Below, in pieces: positions 57,201 to 63,795 of a stretch of 64,000 nt of DNA. Origin of the DNA: Eonycteris spelaea (Eukaryota > Chordata > Mammalia > Chiroptera > Pteropodidae). The notes beneath the pieces are model-generated. The model made no database searches. It had not been told where the DNA came from and saw only the letters and a list, made by a program, of their open reading frames with translations. The stretch covers positions 2,914,001 to 2,978,000 of the forward strand of contig PUFA01000081.1 in the NCBI GenBank assembly GCA_003508835.1, read 5' to 3'. A program made the position numbers and the translations under genes. Within the stretch, counting starts at the first letter, position 1. Every line of letters begins with the position of its first letter.

Positions 57201-58062
57201 GGTGTTTATGATCAAGAAATGGTTCTATTGAAGGAGTTTGCATTGTCCTCAGTGTCATTGGATAATGTGCCTTTTGTCTGCCACAAGTAGAGAAAAAAGG
57301 CACTCTTAAGAGGTGGTCAAAGAAGAGAGGTCATTTATTCCTTCAGCCCTCTTCTCTGATAGCAGTCAGGGTGGACAGAGTCTCTGCAGGGGGAGTGGGA
57401 GGCCAGTGGGTGTGTAACCTTATTCTCAGCTACATTATACCGCCCTTGACTTAGTCTTCAGAGAGAAGGATCCTAAGCAAGGATTGTTGTGTTTCACAGA
57501 TCAGATTCTAAACTCACACTGATGCTAATTTCCTTTTAAAATTGGGGTTTGATGTAGTGCTCTCCAATTAACAGAAATTTTTAAATTTTAATTTTTTTGA
57601 GCTAAGTCCTACTTTGAGGGTCCAGTGGAAGAGAAATTTATGAAGGAAACAGCACATGTAAATATAAATATGTTTCAGAACTTTTGTAGAAACGTAAAAT
57701 GATCCTATTATAGTAGTTCTCAAATTTTAGCATGCACAGCTACATTATAAATCACCTGGAAAGCTTAAACAACAACCAATTGAGATCTAGGCCCACCTCA
57801 CAGAGATATGATTTTGTTGCTTGGTAGTGATCTCAAACTTTATTTCTTTAGTTCCAAACTATTCTAAGCTATGTTTTTAAAACTTCTTTATGGACGTATA
57901 TTATATTTCAATAGGAAGTGTTTTAGAAACTCATTTTAAATATATTTATGGAATATAGGTTTACAACGATGCCCACCCTGGAGAAGTTACTCAAGGATAA
58001 AAGGAAAGAGCTCGGCCCTCTGCCTGATGATGATGACATGGCTTCTCCCAAACTCAAGCTGA
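15081..58062 (+). CDS. PBRM1: PBRM1, polybromo-1 / BAF180 (5' half of gene, with indels in the last three exons)
   Basis: Fifteen coding exons cover about the first 641 residues of polybromo-1, the chromatin-targeting subunit of the PBAF SWI/SNF remodelling complex. Exons: 15066-15218, 16150-16247, 26055-26202, 29506-29649, 32226-32342, 35314-35382, 38120-38218, 40463-40548, 41315-41410, 41955-42046, 43514-43727, 46753-46894, 48057-48155, 55578-55854, 57959-58062. Bromodomain 1 (about residues 47-156) has Tyr127 where the acetyl-lysine-binding Asn would be, BD2 has the Asn in AKTYN (263), BD3 in AKRYN (463), and BD4 lies in the damaged exon. Exons 1-12 are frame-perfect and near-identical to human as recalled. 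Exons 13-15 carry +1, +1/-1 and -2 indels with premature stops. Splice sites remain intact and introns are present, so this is the true locus and not a processed copy. The remaining bromodomains, BAH domains and HMG box are beyond the window. Confidence 0.93.
15219..16149 (+). other. PBRM1 intron with an ancient interspersed repeat
   Basis: About 15440-15900 contains blocks such as caagcactgttctggtgatt, catggagcttaaattctag and gttccaggcagaagg, typical of a very old, widely spread mammalian repeat (L2-age). I cannot fix the family name. The remainder is featureless AT-rich intron. Confidence 0.45.
16150..16247 (+). CDS. PBRM1: PBRM1 exon, residues 47-79 (BD1 start)
   Basis: Acceptor gtgtag, donor GTGAGT. 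Encodes [18 protein letters not shown] then [14 protein letters not shown], helix Z and the ZA loop start of bromodomain 1. Confidence 0.95.
16355..17269 (-). mobile_element. Old L1, 3' half, minus strand (outer element, part 1)
   Basis: Begins with a 16-T run (the poly-A tail on the minus strand), then L1 3' UTR and the degraded C-terminal ORF2 region; ttcaattcttttagctatac and gcagtgaacatggggtgcc are typical. It is interrupted at 17269 by a second L1 and resumes at 19605. Truncated, many stops. Confidence 0.85.
17270..19592 (-). mobile_element. L1 inserted into an older L1, internally deleted, minus strand
   Basis: Flanked by a perfect 12-bp direct repeat (tgatagggattg at 17258-17269 and 19593-19604). 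The left end is T-rich (poly-A on the minus strand) followed by 3' UTR. Near 17500 it jumps straight to the N-terminal endonuclease part of ORF2 (minus-strand frame reading [11 protein letters not shown] and [16 protein letters not shown]). Next come the inter-ORF region and an ORF1 coiled-coil/RRM region (18018-18365, with [16 protein letters not shown] and [20 protein letters not shown]). GC-rich 5' UTR follows up to 19592. Most of ORF2 (reverse transcriptase) is absent, so the element is defective. Confidence 0.85.
19605..21045 (-). mobile_element. Old L1, ORF2 part, minus strand (outer element, part 2)
   Basis: Continues the 16355-17269 element after the nested insertion: gttgaacctgtctgttgctt follows directly on the duplicated target. 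It runs through the ORF2 reverse-transcriptase region and ends, 5' truncated, near 21045. No open frame survives. Confidence 0.8.
21361..21814 (+). mobile_element. MaLR (MLT1-type) LTR
   Basis: Solo LTR of an old ERVL-MaLR element: tgtccatgttctaatccct, gaacctatgaatatgtt, ggcccagtgtaattacaggg, agcccagtgagaccaatttt, gtaagataataaattta and gaaactaatacata follow in the order of the MLT1-like consensus. No internal viral sequence. About 450 bp, no coding capacity. Confidence 0.75.
22078..22278 (-). mobile_element. MIR SINE, minus strand
   Basis: Carries the degraded MIR order in reverse: tatttattgcttaccatatgc, a block like ttatagatgagaactttcag, and at the end tgtgctcttaaccagta, the complement of the MIR start. 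Confidence 0.65.
22279..23368 (+). other. PBRM1 intron, nothing recognised
   Basis: Single-copy-looking intronic sequence. Short open frames on both strands have no recognisable domain. Confidence 0.5.
23369..24289 (-). mobile_element. Tigger (pogo-type) DNA transposon fossil with transposase remains
   Basis: Ends are inverted repeats starting CAGTAATTTGC on the left and finishing GACTACTG on the right, with TA duplications at 23367-23368 and 24290-24291. On the minus strand from 24007 a decayed transposase N-terminus is visible: [18 protein letters not shown] (CENP-B-like DNA-binding start), then at 23506-23769 [34 protein letters not shown]. Frames are broken between these blocks and the DDE domain is largely missing, so it is an internally deleted fossil. 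Confidence 0.85.
24650..25640 (+). mobile_element. Old LINE-like 3' end, family uncertain
   Basis: Contains gaactgtttcagaatgaaag, ctataaaggacaatttcgg, acaattggcaaaatataag and a terminal cagaataaaaagttttaaa, a series I recognise from a common old mammalian repeat (probably an L1 3' UTR). No coding remains. Family name not assigned. Confidence 0.4.
26055..26202 (+). CDS. PBRM1: PBRM1 exon, residues 79-128 (BD1 core)
   Basis: Encodes [36 protein letters not shown] and [18 protein letters not shown] and the QPIDL stretch are bromodomain landmarks. In AKAYY a Tyr replaces the usual Asn. Acceptor taacag, donor GTAAGA. Confidence 0.95.
26240..28345 (-). mobile_element. Decayed L1M-type sequence, minus strand
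   Basis: T-rich run with L1 antisense blocks: ttgcccatgtgtttcttgg, gatgaactggagtttttta, tttacatctaagcctttaa, then from about 26750 5' L1 sequence. Several pieces are joined, with no open frame. Confidence 0.65.
28595..29195 (-). mobile_element. L1 3' end, minus strand
   Basis: 3' UTR plus the last ORF2 codons. The minus-strand frame at 28847-29062 shows the ORF2 C-terminus: [36 protein letters not shown]. The unit is 5' truncated at about 29195. Confidence 0.85.
29506..29649 (+). CDS. PBRM1: PBRM1 exon, residues 129-176 (BD1 end, acidic linker)
   Basis: 48 codons: [48 protein letters not shown]. An acidic linker follows helix C. Acceptor gtgcag, donor GTAAGT. Confidence 0.95.
30040..30440 (+). 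mobile_element. L2 LINE 3' end
   Basis: Follows the L2 3' order: a cttgaacgtgcttcccttgg block, catcacatcactctgtctat, gaaatatcttgtttattagg, cccccaggtagaatgatag, then ctgtgcctgacttgtaggta and a gctgaataaa end. Confidence 0.65.
30441..32225 (+). other. PBRM1 intron, nothing firmly recognised
   Basis: AT-rich intronic DNA. About 31275-31400 (tatttattgtgcgtc, gctaggcaccatggtaggcc) looks like a remnant of an old MIR/L2-age repeat. Nothing else. Confidence 0.45.
32226..32342 (+). CDS. PBRM1: PBRM1 exon, residues 177-215 (BD2 start)
   Basis: 39 codons, [39 protein letters not shown]. Helix Z and ZA loop start of bromodomain 2. Acceptor cctag, donor GTAAGT. Confidence 0.95.
32374..32393 (+). repeat. 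(GT)n microsatellite
   Basis: Ten GT units about 30 nt after a PBRM1 splice donor. Confidence 0.9.
32580..33045 (-). mobile_element. L1 3' end, minus strand
   Basis: T-run (poly-A) followed by 3' UTR: tattgtcataaaatacacat, gtgtacagttcagtggtgtt, ctcttgatggacttttgggt. 5' truncated. Confidence 0.8.
33360..33930 (+). mobile_element. L1 3' end, plus strand
   Basis: Opposite orientation: ORF2 end (tcaaaattaaacatagaatt, gccagcagttccactttgg, catggagtattattcaacc) and 3' UTR (aaatggttaaatggtaaatc). With the minus-strand L1 300 bp upstream it forms an inverted pair. Confidence 0.8.
34498..34528 (+). repeat. 31-bp perfect direct repeat, copy 1
   Basis: Starts ttgaacaggtaggaagagcc and ends ggagagcata; identical to 34919-34949. 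The flanks differ on both sides. Confidence 0.95.
34919..34949 (+). repeat. 31-bp perfect direct repeat, copy 2
   Basis: Identical over 31 bases to 34498-34528, spaced 421 bp. Confidence 0.95.
35314..35382 (+). CDS. PBRM1: PBRM1 exon, residues 216-238 (BD2)
   Basis: 23 codons, [20 protein letters not shown] then RIQ. The PDYY...EPIDL bromodomain motif. Acceptor ttccag, donor GTATGA. Confidence 0.95.
35838..36055 (-). mobile_element. MIR SINE, minus strand
   Basis: Well preserved: ccccatttcagagatgagaa, aactgaagcacggagatgg, cacttgcccaagtca, gtctgtgctcttaactgct. This is the reverse complement of the MIR body. Confidence 0.85.
36178..36365 (+). mobile_element. MIR SINE, plus strand
   Basis: Degraded: agctctgcttcttactagct, atgtcactttgatcaggcaa, gagttgtagaggttggtgat. 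Forms a head-to-head pair with the MIR at 35838-36055. Confidence 0.6.
36366..38119 (+). other. PBRM1 intron; possible L2 remnant
   Basis: 37480-37760 may be a decayed L2/MIR 3' end (agtctagtacatagtaggta). No other feature. Confidence 0.35.
38120..38218 (+). CDS. PBRM1: PBRM1 exon, residues 239-271 (BD2 acetyl-lysine Asn)
   Basis: 33 codons, [33 protein letters not shown]. Asn263 in AKTYN is the acetyl-lysine-binding residue of BD2. Acceptor actatag, donor GTTAGT. Confidence 0.95.
38285..39600 (-). mobile_element. L1 3' part, minus strand
   Basis: 3' UTR and C-terminal ORF2 antisense: aacaactttattgagataaa, gaataatattccattgtatg, gggtatatacctaggaatgg, ttttatagttttagctttta. 5' truncated, no open frame. 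Confidence 0.85.
39601..40462 (+). other. PBRM1 intron, nothing recognised
   Basis: AT-rich, with an 11-T run near 40413 before the next exon. Confidence 0.5.
40463..40548 (+). CDS. PBRM1: PBRM1 exon, residues 272-300
   Basis: 28 codons plus two bases, [28 protein letters not shown]. Helix C of BD2. Acceptor gacag, donor GTAGGT. Confidence 0.95.
40549..41314 (+). other. PBRM1 intron, nothing recognised
   Basis: AT-rich; no named repeat. Confidence 0.45.
41315..41410 (+). CDS. PBRM1: PBRM1 exon, residues 300-332 (linker)
   Basis: Encodes [32 protein letters not shown]. The inter-bromodomain linker is more variable: [11 protein letters not shown] where I recall NLAAARLTGPS in human. Donor GTGAGA. 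Confidence 0.93.
41955..42046 (+). CDS. PBRM1: PBRM1 exon, residues 332-363
   Basis: Encodes [30 protein letters not shown]. Acceptor ttgtag, donor GTAGGC. Confidence 0.95.
42047..43513 (+). other. PBRM1 intron with a small L1 fragment
   Basis: 43122-43190 (agatttacacctacgtttt, aattttatagttttagcttt) is an isolated L1 ORF2 antisense fragment, homologous to 39285-39350. Otherwise nothing. Confidence 0.5.
43514..43727 (+). CDS. PBRM1: PBRM1 exon, residues 363-434 (BD3)
   Basis: Encodes [71 protein letters not shown]. Acidic linker, then helix Z and ZA loop of BD3. Donor GTAAAA. Confidence 0.95.
45178..45384 (+). mobile_element. hAT-Charlie-type nonautonomous DNA transposon
   Basis: tgttgtccagttgaactttt at the left and actatattatacaacacag at the right are imperfect inverted ends. 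Internal blocks tggtagccactgattacaca, gagcatttgaaatgtagcta and aatagtggctaatggctac follow a common mammalian MER consensus. No coding capacity. Confidence 0.7.
45552..45609 (+). repeat. Tandem duplication, 29-bp unit, two copies
   Basis: atttattatagattgtcatt and atttattacagagcgtcatt start the two units, about 23 of 29 positions identical. Confidence 0.8.
46753..46894 (+). CDS. PBRM1: PBRM1 exon, residues 434-481 (BD3 acetyl-lysine Asn)
   Basis: Encodes [47 protein letters not shown]. Asn463 in AKRYN is the BD3 ligand residue. Acceptor tcacag, donor GTAGAA. Confidence 0.95.
46895..48056 (+). other. PBRM1 intron, nothing recognised
   Basis: No repeat or RNA gene recognised. Confidence 0.5.
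48057..48155 (+). CDS. PBRM1: PBRM1 exon, residues 482-514, with a 1-nt insertion
   Basis: Acceptor ttttag, donor GTATAT. It starts AKKKELAR in the correct frame, then an extra base in the purine run gccagagagagatgac shifts the frame and gives TGA at 48087-48089. The correct residues [18 protein letters not shown] continue in the other frame. Length 99 nt, where 98 is needed to fit both neighbouring exon phases. Confidence 0.85.
51345..51545 (+). mobile_element. MIR SINE, plus strand
   Basis: tgacctgagcctcatctcaa, tttcctcatctgaacaaag, ggattgctgtgaagacct, gtaagtactcaataaatgta. Confidence 0.7.
51885..52085 (+). mobile_element. MIR SINE, plus strand
   Basis: gattcaaatctcacttctga, cacttgacctctctaaacct, acatctacaaagttgggaaa, atagtgcttaaccatcact. 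Confidence 0.65.
54292..54312 (+). repeat. Poly-T run
   Basis: 21 uninterrupted T residues, possibly the tail of a degraded retroposon in minus orientation, though no body was recognised. Confidence 0.9.
54560..54810 (+). mobile_element. MIR SINE, plus strand (degraded)
   Basis: gctggttcaaatctggctag, gcaggtcatttagcctctct, gagccagttttctcaacaat, gttctaatctgtgatccc. Confidence 0.5.
55578..55854 (+). CDS. PBRM1: PBRM1 exon, residues 514-606 (BD4), with +1 and -1 indels
   Basis: Acceptor aacag, donor GTAAGA. Encodes [56 protein letters not shown] correctly. One extra base near 55747 (aaaatatattgag) then brings TGA at 55750-55752. A missing C at about 55827 (aatgcaggcac) restores the frame for the last codons (YNEEGSQ). 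The exon has the normal length and phases because the two changes cancel. Bromodomain 4 would be cut in its BC region. Confidence 0.88.
56010..56245 (+). mobile_element. MIR SINE, plus strand
   Basis: gatttgaatcctgttctgca, taagcctcatttttctaatc, tgtaagttggggataataat, ggttgtaggatctaaatgag, cagtgcctgggatttgaat. Well preserved. Confidence 0.75.
56450..57107 (-). mobile_element. L1 3' end, minus strand
   Basis: attgaggtataattgacata, atcatcatgctgtaccttac, aagtgaaatcatatagtatt, ctgtacacttaggttgtttc. Contains a CA/GT-rich patch near 56965-57000. 5' truncated. Confidence 0.85.
57108..57958 (+). other. PBRM1 intron with MER5A-like element
   Basis: 57713-57838 is a MER5A-type hAT remnant; the rest shows nothing. 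Confidence 0.5.
57713..57838 (+). mobile_element. MER5A-like hAT element
   Basis: agttctcaaattttagcatg at the start, aaatcacctggaaagctta and gatctaggcccacctcaca inside, gtagtgatctcaaac at the end: degraded MER5A order with inverted ends. Confidence 0.65.
57959..58062 (+). CDS. PBRM1: PBRM1 exon, residues 607-641, with a 2-nt loss
   Basis: Acceptor atatag, donor GTAAGG. It starts VYNDAH, then two bases are missing (cccaccctggag, where Ile-Leu-Glu is expected), shifting the frame and giving TAA at 57998-58000. The residues [18 protein letters not shown] and [10 protein letters not shown] follow in another frame. Length 104 nt, where 106 is needed. Confidence 0.85.
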
Positions 58063-58985
58063 GTAAGGCAGCTTTATACTTTGTTATTTAGTGTAGTCTA
58101 TCAAGGATAGATTATTGGTGTACTGAAATAATATTTAATTGGTGAATATATTTGAACTTGCACTCTAGCATGGAGTTTCTTCTTTCTGTCAAGCATTCTC
58201 TTCTTTATTTTAAGCCAACTATAGAAAGCATATGAGAATAGAATATAATGTCATCAGTTTCGTTTACTTTCTTGAATGTGGTTGGCATTTTGTAAATGTT
58301 AAATAATAAGAATAGATATTTTTTCTACATATGAAAATGGAAGAGTATGGTGGCAGATTTTGTTTTTGTATTTGTTTCCTGATTACTAAAATTAAAAATG
58401 AGTCCCACCAGCTTCAGACAGAATTTGAGAGGTTAGAGATGTCCAACCACTGTACTGTAAATTAAGTTAGCTGTCTTTTGAGTGTGTTCCATGGATGGTG
58501 GTTATATTAAAAACTGTGAGGGAAGAGAAAACAGTAAAAGTAATTAATACCATTGAGCTAAACAAGAGGTTTGTGCCTTATTTAAATAATATAAATGAAG
58601 TAAATACCAACAAATGGTAGTGATGTTGTCAAATATTTTTTAGAGCCATATTTACTGAAAGGGGGAAAAACAAATAAACCTGGCTTTTTATATGAAATGG
58701 CTAAAGCTGAATTTTATAATAGCTTTGAATATGATTGCTAAGTGATGATTCCTTCTTGTTAAGATGTTTGTTTATTTTTTTATGGAACTGTAAAAGCATA
58801 CAGACGATTTACAGAAATGAAAACCTACTTTTTAGAGACAAAACCTTTTAAAACTAGAACTAATTAGATTAGTTGAGTTAGGAAACTAAAGATGGATCAG
58901 TCTGTCAATAAATAGATAAATAGATAATTTAACAGTAACTATTTAAATATGTATAAATACATATACGTTATTAAGTTCAAGAAAA
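58063..58985 (+). other. PBRM1 intron, nothing recognised
   Basis: AT-rich intronic sequence before the large L1. Confidence 0.5.
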
Positions 58986-59600
58986 GGAGATTTTATTTTA
59001 TTTTTTATTTTTTTACATTTTATTTTTTTATTATAGTGACATTGGTTAATGAAATCCAGTACATTTCAGTAAGGCATATATATGTATTGCATTGTGTGTT
59101 TACCACCCGTAGATTTCTTTCTGTCACCGAATATTTGTTCCCTTTTACCCCATCTACCTCCTCCTTCCCCCTCCCTGCTGCTCTCTGGTAACCACTAGTC
59201 TATAGGTCATGTCCATGAGTCTCTGTTTGTCTTATTCGTTTGTTGCTTTTAGGTTTATATCCCACATATGAGTGATACCATGTGGTTTTCAACTTTTTCT
59301 GTCTGGCTTATTTCACTTAGCATGATTATCCCAAGGTCTATCCACGTTGTCACAAATGGCAGTATGTCATCTCTTCTTATGGCTGAGCAATACTCCATTA
59401 TATATGTATACCACAGCTTCTTGATCCAGTCGTCTGTTGTAGGACACTTCAGTTGCTTCCATGCCCTGGACACCATGAATAATACTGCTATGAACATCGG
59501 CGTGCAAATATCTTTTCGGATATGAGCTTTCAATTCTTTGGGGTAAATACCCAGTAGGAAGATTGCCGGATCATATGGTAGATTAATTCCTAGTTTTTTT

Positions 59601-59618
59601 GAAGAAGAAGAAGAAGAA
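59601..59618 (+). repeat. (GAA)n short tandem repeat inside the L1
   Basis: Six GAA units in the ORF2 3' part, an expansion not normal for this L1 position. Confidence 0.85.
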
Positions 59619-62612
59619 TTTCCATACTGTTTTCCATAGTGGCTGTACCAGTTTGCAGTCCCACCAGCAGTATATGAAGGTTCCTTTTTCTCTGCATTCT
59701 CTCCCACATTTGTTATTACTTGTTCTGTTGATAACAGCTATTCCGAAAGGTTTGAGATGGTATCTCATTGTGGTTTTAATTTGCATTTTCCTAATAGCTA
59801 GCAATGTTGAATATCTTTTCATATGTTTGTTGGCTATTTGTATGTCTTCTTGGGAGAAGTGTCTATTGAGGTCATCTGCTCATTTTTAATTGGATTCTTT
59901 ATTTTTTTGTTGTTACGGAGTTGTATGAGTTCTTTGTATATTTTAGATATTAGACCCTTACCAGAGGTGTTGCTTGCAAATATATTTTCCCATTTGGATG
60001 GTTGTCTCTTTACCTTGCTGACAGTTCCTTTTGCTGTGCAGAAGTCCTTTAGTTTGGTGTAGTTCCATTCATTTATTTTTGCTTTTACAAATTCATAAAA
60101 TCTTATCCAAGGTCCTTGAGTTTTTTCCTTTGTATTCTTCTATGCACTTTATTGTTTTAGGCCTTATATACAGGTCCTTAATCCATTTTGAGTTAATCTT
60201 GGTGTGTGCTAATAGACAACAGTCTATTTTCATTCTGTGGCTTTCTAGTTTTCCCAGCACCATTTATTGAAGAGGCTTTCCTTTCTCCACTATATGGTTT
60301 TGGCTCTTTTGTCAAAAATTATTTGCCCATATAAATATGGATTTACTTCTGTTCCACTGGTCTGTGTGCCAGTTTTTCTACCAGTGCCATGCTGATTTGA
60401 TCATTGTTGCTTTATAGTATAATTTGAAGTCGGGCAGAGTGATGCCTTCAGCCTTTTTCTTTTTCTCGGGTGGCTTTGGCAAGTTGGAGTCTTTTCTGCT
60501 TCCATACGAATCTGATGATTTTTTTGTTTTCTCCTTAAAATACCGATAAGATTTTGATAGGAAGCATTAAATCTGAATAATGCTTGAGGTAATAAGGTCA
60601 TTTTAACTGTTGATTCTTCCACTCCAAGAACACGGAATATCTTTCCATTTCTTTGTATCTTCAAATTTTTTTAATTTGGGTCCTATAGTTTTCATCATAC
60701 AGGTCCTTCACATGTTTTGTTAAATTTATTCCTAAGTATTTTATTCTTTATATTGCAATTGCAAAAGGAATTTTTTTTCCACTTTTTTTTATAGTTCATT
60801 ATTAGAGTATAGGAATGCTATGGATCTTCGAACATTGATTTTTGCATTTAGAAACTTTACTGTATGTGCTTACTGTTTCTAGTAGTCTGGCTGTCCTGTG
60901 AATTCTATATTTTCTATATAGAGAATCATGTGATCTGCAAATAGTGACAGTTTGACTTCTTCATTTCCCATTTAGATGCCTTTTATATCTTTCTCTTGCT
61001 TAATTGCACTTACTAGGACTTCCAATGCTGTATTGAATAATAGTGGTGAGGGTGGGCAGCCTTGTCTTCTTCCTGATCTTAAAGGAAAGGTTTTTAGTTT
61101 TTCACCATTGAGGGCCCCTCGGATGAAGCCCACTTGATCGTGGTGTATAATCTTTTTAATATGTTGCTGTATTCGGTTCACTAGTATCTTATTTAGGATT
61201 TTGCTTCTGTGTTCTTGAGAGATATTGGTCTATAGTTTTCTCTTTTTGTGTGTTATCTTTACCAGGTTTTGGTATCAGAGTGATACTAGCCTCATAAAAT
61301 GAGTTGGGAAGTATTGCTTCCTCTTTGATTTTTTGGAAGAGTTTGAGAATAGGTATTAAATCTCTTTGAATGTTTGGTAGAATTCACTGGTGAAGCCATC
61401 TGGTCCTGGACTTTTACGTTTTGGTAGGTTTTTGATGATTGTTTCAATTGCCTTACTGCTGATCAGTCTATTTAGATTTCCCAGTTCTTGATTCAGTCTA
61501 GGGAGATTGTATTTTTCTAAGTACTGGTCCATTTCTTTTAGGTTATTAAATTTGGTGTTATATACTTTTTTATAGTATTTGTGTGATCCGTTATATTTCT
61601 GCGGTGTCTGTCATTTCCCCTCTTTTCCCTGATTTTGTTTGTTTGTGTCCTTTTTTCTTCAGTGAGTCTAGCCAGGGTTTGTCAATTTTATTAACCTTTC
61701 CAAAGAACCAACTCTTTGTTGCATTTATTTTTTCTGTTTGTTTTGTTTTGTTTTTCAATTTCACTTATTTTTGCTCAAATTTCGATTATTTCTTTCCTTC
61801 TGCTCAGGTTTCATTTGTTCTTCATTTTCTAGTTTTTTAAGATGAAACATTAGGTTGTTGATTTGGGCTCATTCTTGTTTTTGGAGGTAGGCCTGTGATG
61901 ATAGGAACTTTCCTCTTATCACTGCTTTTGCCATGTCCCAAAAGTTTTGATATGTTGTATTATCATTATCATTTGTTTCTATGTATCTCTTGATCTCTCT
62001 TTTTATTTCTTCTCTGACCCAGTAGCATGTTGTTTAATCTCTGTGTATTTGTGGTTCTGTTAGTAATTGCTTTATATATATCAGGGGTCCTTGATTGGGA
62101 GCATAGATGTTATTAAGTATTATTCTTCTTGGTGTATGATTCCCTTTATCATTATATAGTATCCCTCAATATCTTTCTTTACCTTCTTTATTTGAAGCCT
62201 ATTTCGTCCGATATTAGTACTGCTTACTCCTGCTCTTCTTTGAATGCCATTTGCCTGAAATATCATTTTCTACCCTTTCACTTTGAGTCTTTGTTTGTCT
62301 TTGGAGCTGAGATGTGTCTCCTGGAGGCAGCATATGGTTGGGTTTTGTTTTTTGATCCAGTCTGCAATTTCGTGCCTTTTTATTTGTGAGTTCAGTCCAT
62401 TTATATTTATTGAAATAGGTTTTCCTATAGCTATTTTATCTTTTGCTTTCTGGTAGTTCAGTGTTTCCATTGCTTACTTGTCTTTGTGTATCTGTTTTCT
62501 TAATTTTGTTTGGGTTTTGTGGATTTTCCTTCTGGTCTTTCTTGTTTTGTTGTTATATACTCATTTCTGAATCTTGGACATGTGGTTACCATTACAGATA
62601 TGTAGAGGATAG

Positions 62613-62614
<2 letters not shown>

Positions 62615-62644
<30 letters not shown>
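62615..62644 (+). repeat. (AC)n microsatellite
   Basis: Fifteen AC units within the L1 region; likely polymorphic. Confidence 0.92.
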
Positions 62645-62647
<3 letters not shown>

Positions 62648-63795
62648 CATTTTCTCATTTGTGTACCTTATCTCCATTTCCCTTTGTGAATTTGCATCTT
62701 TGAATCCTCCCCTTTTCAGTCATTGTTGTCTTAGTTTGTCCCTATGCATGCTGAACATTCATTACTATCTTGCTGTAGCAAATCTCTTCTAATTGTTTAA
62801 GATTATAATGCCCTGTTCTTAGTAAGGGTTGCACTCCTCTGCTTCTATCTGCCTACTAATTGCCTTACATATAGTTATGTATATTTTTTTTGTCATTTTG
62901 TTTTAGGTGAGCTGACCCTTTTGAGTATTTCCTGTAATGCAGGCCTTGTAGTGGAGAATTCATTCAATTTTTGTATGTCTGGAAAGGTCTTTAATTCTTC
63001 TTCATATCTAAAGGAGAGCTTAGCTGGATACATACATTATTCTTGGCTGGTAGTTCGTTTCATTTAATAGTTTGAATATTTGAATTTACTCCTTTCTGGC
63101 TTGTAAGGTTTGTGCTGAGAAGTCTAAGGATAATCTAATGGGTTTTCCTTTATAGGTTATCATCATCTTTTCCCTGGCTGCCCTGAGAATTCTTTCTTTG
63201 TCATTGATTTTTGATAATTTTAATACAATGTGTCTTGGAGAAGGCCGTTTGGGTTGAGATAATTGGGTGTTCTGTTGACTTCTTGAATTCCAAGGTCCAG
63301 CTTATTCTTTCAATTTGGGAAATTCTCATCCATTATTTGTCTGAAAATGCTTTCTAATCTCTGTTCTTTTTCCTCCCTTCAAGAATTCCCATTATTCTTA
63401 TGTTTCCTTTTTGATGGTATCAGCTAGTTCTTGTATTTCTTTTTCATTACTTTCATTCATCACTTTCTCTCTTCTGTTTTAGTTTTAGATTTCTATCTTT
63501 GATGTTACTGATTTAAGCTTGCTATTTCATTTTTCATCTCTTTGTGTTCTTCATCTCCAGAAGTTCTATTTTTTTTTTTGAGGAGTTCAGTCTCCTTGCT
63601 CAAGAACTCAAGAACTCATTCTGCTCATCTAATTGTTTTTTTTTTCAATTCCTGAAATTGTTGTTATGATTTGTTTCAGATCTCATTGAATTTTTTCTGA
63701 AGTGCCATCCTAAATTCTCTGTTATTTAAGTGACATATTTCTATGTCTGTAAGCTTAGTTTCTGGAGCTGGTTTTTCACTTTGGTTTTTCATGGT

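Larger units (their letters stand above)
58990..63795 (-). mobile_element. Long L1 element, minus strand (right end not certain)
   Basis: Starts with T-rich DNA (poly-A on the minus strand) and a 3' UTR containing gtgacattggttaatgaaat. The ORF2 C-terminus is at 59255-59707 (minus frame PYDPAIFLLGIYPKELKAHI, IMEYCSAIRRDDILPFVTTW). The reverse-transcriptase region is around 60970-61180 (HDQVGFIRG, GRRQGCPPSPLLFN), the endonuclease N-terminus at 62270-62440 (ISININGLNSQIKRHEIADW, PTICCLQETHLSSKDKQRL), then ORF1/5' sequence. ORF2 is split by many stops and about 0.6 kb shorter than a full ORF2, so it is inactive. It is the least decayed L1 here. Confidence 0.85.

Noticed and set aside
15081..58062. 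Reading PBRM1 as a pseudogene because of its stops
   Set aside because: Introns, all splice sites and the first 12 exons are intact and the promoter is present. Lesions are small and clustered, so error or a local lesion is more likely than long-standing decay.
59255..59707. 150-codon minus-strand frame as a gene
   Set aside because: C-terminal ORF2 fragment of an L1.
62615..62644. CA repeat as a regulatory Z-DNA element
   Set aside because: It lies inside an L1 and has nothing around it to support a role; an ordinary microsatellite.
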